Origin: Planctomycetota bacterium
GTDB lineage: Bacteria; Planctomycetota; Phycisphaerae; WQYP01
Direction: 5' to 3'
Length of the DNA: 5,534 bases
Assembly: GCA_021828935.1 (NCBI GenBank)
Contig: JAJZCU010000179.1
Span: 1-5,534, forward strand
The translations under genes and the position numbers were made by a program. Under the pieces are notes generated by a model. The model was given only the letters and a program-made list of their open reading frames with translations. It made no database searches and had not been told where the DNA came from. Shown piece by piece: positions 1 to 5,350 of this stretch (position 1 is its first letter; each line of letters begins with the position of its first letter).

Positions 1-67
1 CCGGCTATTTTCAGGATTACAACGACCAACTGCCCAGCGGGGCCACCACGGACGCCTTCCGCCGCGC
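1..67 (+). other. Orphan coding-like fragment at the window edge, probably joined artificially
   Basis: The + strand frame beginning at position 3 is open from the window edge and reads GYFQDYNDQLPSGATTDAF, followed by RRAYG at 60-74. Its codons mostly end in C or G, like the real genes here. The aromatic- and Asp/Asn-rich composition would suit an outer-membrane barrel strand or loop, but I recognise no family. The frame then runs antisense into the porin gene and stops at 144-146. On the other strand the porin frame ends at 68-70 and continues as unconvincing sequence with another stop. The simplest reading is that a piece of another gene, or of the missing part of the porin in reverse orientation, is joined to the porin near 68-80. 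The exact joint cannot be placed. Confidence 0.35.
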
Positions 68-775
68 CTACGGCACGGGGTCGAACGGGTTTTCATCGAT
101 GGGGAAATCAGGAAATTCAAGGCCGGCTGAAACATATTCCACGTAACTAAAAGGCACGATAAACGAGCCAACGCGGGCGTTGATGGCGTTGGTGAATTTA
201 TAGGCCATAAACGTATCAAGAATCTGGAAGTTGCCGTGATTGCTGAACGTTCCGCCAAAATCGCCGGAAATGGAGAACGTGAGATCCGGGGTAAACGCAT
301 GGCCACTTAAAATAAGGCGGGCCCGGCGAAAGCCGAATCCATTGACGTTGCCGGACTTAGGCACATGGGCGCCATAAATACCGGGGTTTTGTACGCGGTC
401 GCTGGCAAACGTATAGCGGAACTGCAGGTAGCCGTTGGTGACCAGTTCAAAGGCCTTGTTGGCGCTGGAAATGTAGAATCCATTATCGTAACCGGCCTGC
501 AGAGTATTACTAAGATATTGCTGGCGGCGCCTGGCGTCATGCATCACATTTTCGACGATCGCCTGAATGTCTTTGGCGCGCTGCCGGTCCAGCCAGGTCC
601 CGCCGCCGGCCCGCTTCATCTTTCGCACCTGTCCGCGCAATGCGGAGAGTTGCTTTTCCATGGCGGCCAGCTTCGCGCTGGTGGAGCCGGGAGATGCGGG
701 GGCGGTTTTCGCCAGAACGGCGTTGGCGGACAGGGGCGCGATCAGGGCGCAAATTACGCGGGTGCGGGTTCTCAT
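68..775 (-). pseudogene. Outer-membrane porin, N-terminal half only (OprP/OprO-like), truncated
   Basis: This is the N-terminal part (235 residues) of a beta-barrel porin that would form a solute channel in the outer membrane. The ATG at 773-775 is chosen because AAGGA lies 8 nt upstream and a clear signal peptide starts there: basic RTRTR, hydrophobic VICALIAPLSANAVLA, with likely cleavage after residue 22 (or 19). Residues about 32-55 form a short heptad-like coiled coil, as in phosphate-selective-type porins of some Gram-negatives. The barrel begins around residue 110 (NGYLQFRYTFAS) and includes RRARLILSGHAF, LTFSISGDFG and INARVGSFIVPFSYVEYVSA. These match the general porin pattern in which 'G.F..PF..E' follows a strand. 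The family usually has about 400-500 residues and ends in an aromatic residue. This copy stops after DENPFDPVP in mid-barrel, at a TAG beside sequence of different character. It could be a true pseudogene, but a chimeric joint is more likely. It lies 183 bp behind the LysR gene on the same strand. The substrate is unknown. Confidence 0.75.
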
Positions 776-783
776 GGGGATGT

Positions 784-788
784 TCCTT
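784..788 (-). promoter_or_regulatory. Ribosome-binding site deciding the porin start
   Basis: The mRNA reads AGAAGGAACATCCCC before the ATG at 773-775, giving AAGGA with 8-nt spacing. This site and the signal peptide that follows favour this start over the in-frame ATG codons further upstream, whose translation (for example MASCHIVMPAMRIMSLYLIS) does not resemble a porin export signal. Confidence 0.7.
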
Positions 789-793
789 CTTCT

Positions 794-820
794 GGAGGTT
801 GATAAAAAATAACAACCTCC
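794..820 (-). promoter_or_regulatory. Hairpin in the porin mRNA leader
   Basis: An 8-bp perfect inverted repeat (GGAGGTTG at 794-801, CAACCTCC at 813-820) flanks an 11-nt A/T loop. Read along the porin mRNA, the 5' arm carries an SD-like GGAGG that is sequestered by the CCTCC of the 3' arm. The hairpin ends 5 nt before the functional AAGGA ribosome-binding site at 784-788. There is no U-run after the stem in the porin direction, so it is not a standard intrinsic terminator. It could influence translation initiation or mRNA stability. The structure is seen directly; the role is inference. Confidence 0.5.
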
Positions 821-958
821 TCCGCGCCATTTATTTACGCCCACTGTAGCGATATCACTAATAAGATACAAAGACATAATCCGCATGGCGGGCATAACAA
901 TATGGCATGAGGCCAACCGCGTTGATGGCCGACCGCTGATGTCGCGCCGCTAAGAGAA

Positions 959-1870
959 TTAGGTCTGAACCGTGAGATTGGCCCGGCGCAGAGCTTCCAA
1001 TGAAATGGGCATGAAGGCGCGCAGGGCGTGCGATTCATGCCGGCCGCGCAGGCGCAGCACATGCATCGGGCGGACGATCGGGAAGCCGTCGACTTCCAGG
1101 CGCGCCAGCGTCTTGTTTTTTAATTCCACCTGCACCGTCAGCCGGGAGAGTATCGCCACGCCCAGCCCGGCGCACACGGCGCGCTTGATGGCCTCGGTGC
1201 TCGTGAGCGACAGGCTTTCCTGTGGGAAGGACAAGCCGCGTGTGGCAAAGCTGCGTTCAATGATCACCCGCATGCCCGATCCCGCTTCGCGCAGGATGCA
1301 GGGAAATCGCAATAGGTCCGCGGCGGAAATCTGCTTTTGTTTGGCCAGGGGATGTTTGGGCGAAGCCAGAGCCACCAGCTCGTCGTTTAATATGGATGCC
1401 GCCTCAAGATCCGGATGTTCAATTGGGCCGCCGGTAAAGGCCACGTCGCTGCGACCGGTGAGTACCTGTTTTTGCACTTCCGTGTCGTTGGCGATATCCA
1501 GGCGAACGTCCACCAGCGGGTGCCGGGCGCGAAAAACCGCCAGTACCTCCGGCATTAAATAAATGCCCATTGTGGTACTGGCGGCGACGGCCAAGCGGCC
1601 GCGGGAAACTCCCTTGAGTTCCTGCATCGTGCGTTCCGCATCATTTTCAATGGCAAAAAGCCGGCGCGAATGTTCCACGAGGTGCTGCCCCGCGTCGGTC
1701 AGGCGTATGCCCTTGGGGGTCCGGTCCACCAGCGGCACGCCCAGGGCTCGTTCAAGTTCCTTAATTTGCTTGGACGCGGCGGGCTGACTGATGAACAATT
1801 TGGCGGCGCCGCGGGTGACGCTATTCTCCTGAGCCACGGCATGGAACACGCGCAAATGGTTCAAATTCAC
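959..1870 (-). CDS. LysR-type transcriptional regulator (CysL/CbbR-like)
   Basis: This is a complete 303-residue DNA-binding regulator of the LysR family, of normal length. The winged helix-turn-helix covers residues about 3-61 (LNHLRVFHAVAQENSVTRGA, then AAKLFISQPAASKQIKELE) and contains the family signature SQPAASKQ at 28-35. A linker helix follows (residues about 65-90). The periplasmic-binding-protein-like effector domain runs from about residue 91 (GRLAVAASTTMGIYLMPEVL) to the end. The 'ASTTMG.YLMP' segment is what I associate with the CysL/CbbR-like branch, whose members sense sulfur or carbon status; the actual ligand cannot be read from sequence. The start is GTG 1868-1870, with AGGAG 7 nt upstream. 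An in-frame ATG at 2138-2140 would add 90 residues unlike any LysR N-terminus and would overlap the sulfotransferase, so I rejected it. The gene is divergent from the sulfotransferase, a classic LysR arrangement in which the regulator controls its neighbour and itself. Positions 1472-1497 recur exactly at the window end. Confidence 0.95.
   Translation of the reverse strand: MNLNHLRVFHAVAQENSVTRGAAKLFISQPAASKQIKELERALGVPLVDRTPKGIRLTDAGQHLVEHSRRLFAIENDAERTMQELKGVSRGRLAVAASTTMGIYLMPEVLAVFRARHPLVDVRLDIANDTEVQKQVLTGRSDVAFTGGPIEHPDLEAASILNDELVALASPKHPLAKQKQISAADLLRFPCILREAGSGMRVIIERSFATRGLSFPQESLSLTSTEAIKRAVCAGLGVAILSRLTVQVELKNKTLARLEVDGFPIVRPMHVLRLRGRHESHALRAFMPISLEALRRANLTVQT
1472..1497 (+). repeat. 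26-bp exact direct repeat, copy 1 (inside LysR gene)
   Basis: This segment begins TTGCACTTCC and ends GGCGATAT. It is identical to the last 26 bases of the window. Here it lies in frame within an intact LysR gene, encoding part of DIANDTEVQKQV on the - strand, so this is the native location. Confidence 0.95.
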
Positions 1871-1877
1871 CGTATAA

Positions 1878-1882
1878 CTCCT
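1878..1882 (-). promoter_or_regulatory. Ribosome-binding site deciding the LysR start
   Basis: The mRNA reads CCAGGAGTTATACG immediately before GTG 1868-1870, giving AGGAG with 7-nt spacing. This supports the GTG start that places the helix-turn-helix at the very N-terminus, as in nearly all LysR proteins. Confidence 0.8.
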
Positions 1883-1884
1883 GG

Positions 1885-1899
1885 TTATTGCCGTAATAA
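1885..1899. promoter_or_regulatory. Candidate LysR operator (T-N11-A dyad)
   Basis: TTATTGCCGTAATAA is an interrupted palindrome with 5-bp arms TTATT/AATAA around GCCGT. T1886 and A1898 are separated by exactly 11 bases within a dyad, which is the generic LysR-family recognition pattern T-N11-A. It lies 14 bp upstream of the LysR GTG codon, just beyond that gene's ribosome-binding site, in the divergent region. A regulator bound here would be well placed to repress its own gene while acting on the sulfotransferase promoter. The motif is seen; binding is inference. Confidence 0.5.
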
Positions 1900-1988
1900 A
1901 TAAAAAGCCTCTACCGCCAACCCGTGTTGCCAAATGCCGCGCAGGGGGTAATGTCGTATATTGGTTTTTGAAATAACACGCGTTTGCG

Positions 1989-2004
1989 TGCGATGCGCAT
2001 CGCA
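1989..2004. promoter_or_regulatory. Perfect 16-bp palindrome before the sulfotransferase
   Basis: TGCGATGCGCATCGCA is a perfect 16-bp palindrome, ending 32 bp before the GTG start of the sulfotransferase. Directly upstream and overlapping it by 2 bp is a second inverted repeat, CACGC (1977-1981) and GCGTG (1986-1990) around GTTT. Such symmetry in the leader of a regulated gene suggests an operator for a dimeric regulator. It does not fit T-N11-A, so a different protein or an mRNA hairpin is equally possible. Confidence 0.35.
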
Positions 2005-2024
2005 TGTCGCGGGCGCGGAACACC

Positions 2025-2029
2025 GGGAG
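2025..2029 (+). promoter_or_regulatory. Ribosome-binding site deciding the sulfotransferase start
   Basis: GGGAG lies 7 nt before GTG 2037-2039. The alternative in-frame ATG at 2004-2006 has no purine-rich SD in front of it and sits at the edge of the 16-bp palindrome, so the GTG is preferred. Confidence 0.6.
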
Positions 2030-2036
2030 CAGGCGC

Positions 2037-3173
2037 GTGCCGGAAAAGCCATTTTTTATTATCGGATCGGAACGTTCGGGCACCACGCTGCTCATGGCCA
2101 TGCTGGGGGCGCATCCGCGCCTGGCCGTGCCCGAAGTCACCTGGTATTACCCCCGTTTTCGGCGTTACGCTCACACGTATGGCCCGCTGGGCGACCCCGC
2201 CAACTTTCGCGTGCTGGCGGAGGAAATGGTTCACGGTCTTAAGACGCCCTATTTTGGCATGTCGGTGAATCCGCGCACCGTGGTCGACGACATCCTGGCG
2301 CAGGTTCAACACCAGTCGTTTGGCGATTTGTTCGCGGCAATCATGCAATGGTACGCACACCATGTGGGAAAACCTCGCTGGGGCGAAAAAACCCCGCACA
2401 ACCTGTATTTCGTCCGGGAAATACTCGCAGATTTTCCGGACGCCCAATTTATCTGCCTGCACCGGGATGGCCGCGATGTAGCAGCGGATCAAATAGAGTC
2501 AGCGTTTGGTCCGTGCAATGTTTATGCCGCGGCAAAGATATGGCAACGCTGTATCCAAGTGGCGCACGATTGTGAAACCTTTGTGCCACCCGCGCAGTGG
2601 CATAGGCTTTCCTATGAAGACCTGGTCACCAACCCGCCCGCGGCGCTCCGTAGCGTGGCCCAGTTTTTGGGTGAAGATTACAGTTCCACGATGCTGGAGT
2701 TTTATCAGGACGATACCGCCCGCCGCCGGGCCCGCACCAAAGACCATCGCCCCCTGGGAGAACCTGCCAACACCGCGCACATCGGTATTTACAAAACACG
2801 CCTGAGCCCGCGCGACGAACGTGTTTTTATCGGCGTCGCGGGCGACGAATTGCGACTGCTGGGCTACGCAGTGACCGCCGAACCGCTCACGCTGCCGCCG
2901 GACGCGCAGGCCGCAGCCATTGAACTTGACGGTCGCATCCGCGCCGCAACCCTGGACGCGCCCGAAGGCCATATTGTGTATGAAAGTTATAACGACTGGC
3001 TGGCCGACCAGCGGGAAGTGCGCCGCATGGCCGGGATATGGGAAGGCCCGCCGCAGGACCGATCGTTGGCGCATTGGGACGAAGAATTCATCAGCGGCCA
3101 AAGGGCCGCGCGCTATTGGAAGGACCGTTTGAATATCAAGCGGCAACACGCCAGCGGCGGGCTGGTCTTATAA
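2037..3173 (+). CDS. PAPS-dependent sulfotransferase family protein
   Basis: This is a complete protein of 378 residues with the hallmarks of sulfotransferases (Sulfotransfer_3-like). These enzymes transfer the sulfuryl group of 3'-phosphoadenosine 5'-phosphosulfate (PAPS) to an acceptor hydroxyl or amine. The phosphosulfate-binding loop is IIGSERSGTTLL at residues 8-19. The WGEKTPH segment (115-121) is typical of this branch. The 3'-phosphate-binding region is LHRDGRDVAADQIES (141-155), with Arg143 and Ser155 as likely contacts. RLSYEDLVTNP (190-200) and IGIYKTRLSPRD (249-260) match later conserved blocks. There is no signal peptide or membrane segment, so it is probably cytoplasmic. The last 100 or so residues, including YESYNDWLADQREVRRMAGIW, lie beyond the usual core and I do not recognise them. 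The GTG start is chosen from its SD and because it puts the P-loop near the N-terminus; ATG 2004 would add 11 residues. The acceptor is unknown: glycan, lipid or small molecule are all possible. The gene is divergent from the LysR regulator. Confidence 0.88.
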   Translation: MPEKPFFIIGSERSGTTLLMAMLGAHPRLAVPEVTWYYPRFRRYAHTYGPLGDPANFRVLAEEMVHGLKTPYFGMSVNPRTVVDDILAQVQHQSFGDLFAAIMQWYAHHVGKPRWGEKTPHNLYFVREILADFPDAQFICLHRDGRDVAADQIESAFGPCNVYAAAKIWQRCIQVAHDCETFVPPAQWHRLSYEDLVTNPPAALRSVAQFLGEDYSSTMLEFYQDDTARRRARTKDHRPLGEPANTAHIGIYKTRLSPRDERVFIGVAGDELRLLGYAVTAEPLTLPPDAQAAAIELDGRIRAATLDAPEGHIVYESYNDWLADQREVRRMAGIWEGPPQDRSLAHWDEEFISGQRAARYWKDRLNIKRQHASGGLVL

Positions 3174-3548
3174 CTCTCCCTCAATTCACGAAAGCCCTGA
3201 TATTATCAAGAAACTCGCCGAAAACAAATCCGCGACAACGCCAGATTCCACTTCCCAAATTAATTTTTCCCACGCCAGCCGGCCCTGTTTCACCTGCCAC
3301 AAAAGCGCGCACCGGGCGAACTCTGCGCAAATAAAAGGCAGTCGAGGCATAACCAAAGGTTTGCATTGCTATGAATCTTATGCCGCGCAGGCATGTTTCC
3401 GGGCCATGCGGGCCGATATTGTCCACTCCTTCCCTGGGCCTCATTTCCGGCCTTATTCTTGCATAGGGGTTTGTCCGCCGCCTGGGAGCGCACCGCTGTT
3501 GGCCGCCCGGCGGCGGGCGAATGTGTGACGGCGAAAGCTCAGGAGTAC
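3174..3548. other. 375-bp intergenic region without a convincing gene
   Basis: No reading frame in this region looks like protein. The frame of the flavoprotein is open upstream to an ATG at 3393 but translates to low-quality sequence (MFPGHAGRYCPLLPWASFPA) without an SD. A reverse-strand frame of 87 codons (3181-3444) also lacks any family likeness. Visible structure comprises a short inverted repeat ATGCC (3380-3384)/GGCAT (3390-3394) and a 6-bp GC hairpin CGCCCG (3504-3509)/CGGGCG (3514-3519), which ends 21 nt before the flavoprotein SD. The region must hold the flavoprotein promoter unless transcription continues from the sulfotransferase. I see no confident sigma-70 promoter and no clear intrinsic terminator after the sulfotransferase. 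Confidence 0.6.
3541..3545 (+). promoter_or_regulatory. Ribosome-binding site of the flavoprotein gene
   Basis: AGGAG is followed by two consecutive ATG codons, at 3549 (3-nt spacing) and 3552 (6-nt spacing). The second has the better spacing and is taken as the start; the choice changes the protein by one Met. Confidence 0.75.
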
Positions 3549-3551
3549 ATG

Positions 3552-5294
3552 ATGGAAATAAACGTTGAGGTTCTGGTTATTGGCGGCGGAAGCGCCGGAT
3601 CGGTGGCGGCGATCAAAGCCAAAGAGGCGCTTCCCAAGTCCACGGTCTTATTATTGGAAAAGGCCAATATACGGCGCAGCGGCGCGATTACCATGGGAAT
3701 GGACGGCTTGAACAACGCCGTGCTTCCGGGCCATGCCGTGCCGGAAGATTATGTCAAAGAAATCACCATGGCCAACGATGGCATTGTGAATCAGCGGGCG
3801 TTGCTGCGGTACGCGCAAAGCAGCGCGGCCATGGTCGATGAATTGGATTCGTGGGGGGTTAAGTTTCAGAAAAATGAGAACGGCGAATTCGATGTGAAAA
3901 AAGTTCACCACAATGGAAGTTATGTTTTGCCCATGCCCGAAGGATACGATCTTAAGAAACTCCTGTGCCGAAAAATCCGTCGCGTGGGCGTTCGCGTGGA
4001 AAATCGCATCATGGCCACGCGCCTGTTGACTGACAATGGCCGCATTGCCGGGGCCATGGGCTTTAACACCCGCACCGGCGAATTCGCGATCATTCGGGCC
4101 AAGGCCGTGATTCTCTGCTGCGGCGCCTGTGGGCGCCTGGGCTTGCCGGCGTCGGGTTATCTTTACGGAACCTACGAAATGCCCACCAACGCCGGCGATG
4201 GCTATTCAATGGCGTACCATGCCGGCGCCGAATTGACTAACATCGAATGTTTTCAGATCAATCCGTTGTCCAAAGATTACAATGGCCCGGCCTGCGCCTA
4301 CGTGGCGGGTCCGTTCGGCGGCCACACCGTCAATGCCCGCGGGCACCGCTTCATTGAATGCGACTACTGGAGCGGGCACATGATGATGGAATTTCACAAA
4401 GAACTTCAGAACGCCAACGGCCCCGTATACCTCAAAATGAATCATCTGGCGCCCGAGACCGTCACGGAAATCGAGCGCATCATGCATAGTACGGAACGGC
4501 CCAGCCGCGGCCTATTTCACGAAGGCCGGGGCAAAAGCTACAAAAACGACATGGTGGAAATGCACATCAGTGAAATCGGTTTGTGCAGCGGGCACAGCGC
4601 GTCGGGCGTGTGGGTGGATGAGAACGGAGCGACCACAGTTCCCGGTTTATACGCCGCCGGCGACATGGCTTCCGTGCCGCACAATTATTTGCTAGGGGCA
4701 TTTACTTACGGAAAAATCTGTGCCGGCCACGCGGTGGAATACGCCGCCGGCGTTTCCGGTCTGGCGCTGGACGCCGCGCAAGTGGAGGCGGAGAAGGCCC
4801 GCGTTTTCCGGCCGCTTTCGCAGCCCGATGGCCTGCCGCATCACCAGGTGGAATACAAACTTCGGCGTTACGTCAACGACTATCTGCAGCCGCCGAAGGT
4901 GACCAGCAAAATGCTCATCGGACTGGAGCACTTCATGCGCATGGCGCCGGAACTTGACGCCATGGGCGCCCGCGATCCGCACGAGTTGATGCGCGCCATG
5001 GAAGTGCATTTTATCCGGGATTGTGCCGAAATGGCCGCCCGCGCCTCGCTGGAGCGCACGGAAAGCCGTTGGGGCCTGTATCACCACCGCGTGGATCACC
5101 CCGAAACGGACAATGAAAACTGGTTCCTGCATTTGAATGTTAAAAAAAACGCTGATGGCGTCATGGGTTTTCTGAAACGGCCCGTCACCCCGTACGTGGT
5201 TCCTTTGGACACCCACGAAACATCCGCCTACCGGCAGTTGCGCATTGCGCCGGCGGCGGAGGCGGCTGGGGCCATGGCGCCGCAAATTGCCTAA
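3552..5294 (+). CDS. FAD-dependent oxidoreductase, AprA/fumarate reductase flavoprotein superfamily
   Basis: This is a complete 580-residue flavoprotein subunit. The N-terminal Rossmann motif VLVIGGGSAGS has its glycines at residues 11-16, and the FAD-ribose acid is probably Glu36 in LLLEK. RSGAITMGMDGLNN (42-55) with PEDY (64-67) resembles the 'SGA...GL.AIN...PEDYV' segment of adenylylsulfate reductase AprA. Further FAD contacts are ILCCGACGRLG (187-197) and TNAGDGYSMAYHAGAEL (212-228). CSGHSASGVWV (345-355), then GLYAAGDMASVPHNYLLGAF (365-384), parallels AprA 'SHSGCCGIW ... AGDCAG.NPH', so His348 may match the AprA active-site His. The C-terminal helical domain contains ERTESRWGLYHHR (501-513) and DNENW, as in succinate dehydrogenase/fumarate reductase flavoproteins. 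Known AprA proteins are somewhat longer. The fumarate reductase HPT motif is not visible, and the AprA substrate Arg appears absent. There is no Tat signal, so it is cytoplasmic. It probably passes electrons to or from the ferredoxin encoded 56 bp downstream. Its substrate is unknown; an organosulfur or APS-like compound is an inference from context. Confidence 0.88.
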   Translation: MEINVEVLVIGGGSAGSVAAIKAKEALPKSTVLLLEKANIRRSGAITMGMDGLNNAVLPGHAVPEDYVKEITMANDGIVNQRALLRYAQSSAAMVDELDSWGVKFQKNENGEFDVKKVHHNGSYVLPMPEGYDLKKLLCRKIRRVGVRVENRIMATRLLTDNGRIAGAMGFNTRTGEFAIIRAKAVILCCGACGRLGLPASGYLYGTYEMPTNAGDGYSMAYHAGAELTNIECFQINPLSKDYNGPACAYVAGPFGGHTVNARGHRFIECDYWSGHMMMEFHKELQNANGPVYLKMNHLAPETVTEIERIMHSTERPSRGLFHEGRGKSYKNDMVEMHISEIGLCSGHSASGVWVDENGATTVPGLYAAGDMASVPHNYLLGAFTYGKICAGHAVEYAAGVSGLALDAAQVEAEKARVFRPLSQPDGLPHHQVEYKLRRYVNDYLQPPKVTSKMLIGLEHFMRMAPELDAMGARDPHELMRAMEVHFIRDCAEMAARASLERTESRWGLYHHRVDHPETDNENWFLHLNVKKNADGVMGFLKRPVTPYVVPLDTHETSAYRQLRIAPAAEAAGAMAPQIA

Positions 5295-5339
5295 AACCCC
5301 AACGCCTGGAAATAGATTGTTGCTAACCCCATAACCCCG

Positions 5340-5345
5340 AAGGAG
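5340..5345 (+). promoter_or_regulatory. Ribosome-binding site of the ferredoxin gene
   Basis: AAGGAG lies 5 nt before ATG 5351. It is a strong site in the 56-bp gap behind the flavoprotein, and no terminator is visible in the gap, which supports co-transcription. Confidence 0.75.
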
Positions 5346-5350
5346 TGGCT

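Noticed and set aside
537..830. Reverse-strand frame starting MARRRLLFFINLQ as a leader peptide before the porin
   Set aside because: It overlaps the porin in another frame, has no SD before its ATG and becomes Arg/Pro-rich shadow sequence.
911..930. Inverted repeat GGCCA/TGGCC behind the LysR gene as a terminator
   Set aside because: The stem is 5 bp with a mismatched interior, and no U-run follows in the direction of the LysR transcript.
1957..1962. TATATT as a -10 element for the sulfotransferase, with TTGCCA at 1927-1932 as -35
   Set aside because: The spacer would be 24 bp, too long for a sigma-70 promoter, and no better-spaced -35 is evident.
1871..2140. 90-residue N-terminal extension of the LysR protein to an upstream ATG
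   Set aside because: It would overlap the sulfotransferase start, has no LysR homology and lacks an SD. The GTG at 1870 has AGGAG and begins right at the helix-turn-helix.
3181..3444. Reverse-strand frame of 87 codons in the sulfotransferase-flavoprotein gap
   Set aside because: There is no recognisable motif, no convincing SD and no family resemblance; a chance open frame in GC-rich DNA is more likely.
3448..3463. Sigma-54-like promoter (GG-N10-GC with TTGCA) upstream of the flavoprotein
   Set aside because: The GG and GC spacing is right, but positions of the -24 element and the purine after it deviate, and no enhancer-binding regulator is nearby. It is too weak to annotate.
3393..3551. 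N-terminal extension of the flavoprotein to the ATG at 3393
   Set aside because: The added 53 residues look non-coding and have no SD. AGGAG before ATG 3552 and the Rossmann motif directly after it fix the start.
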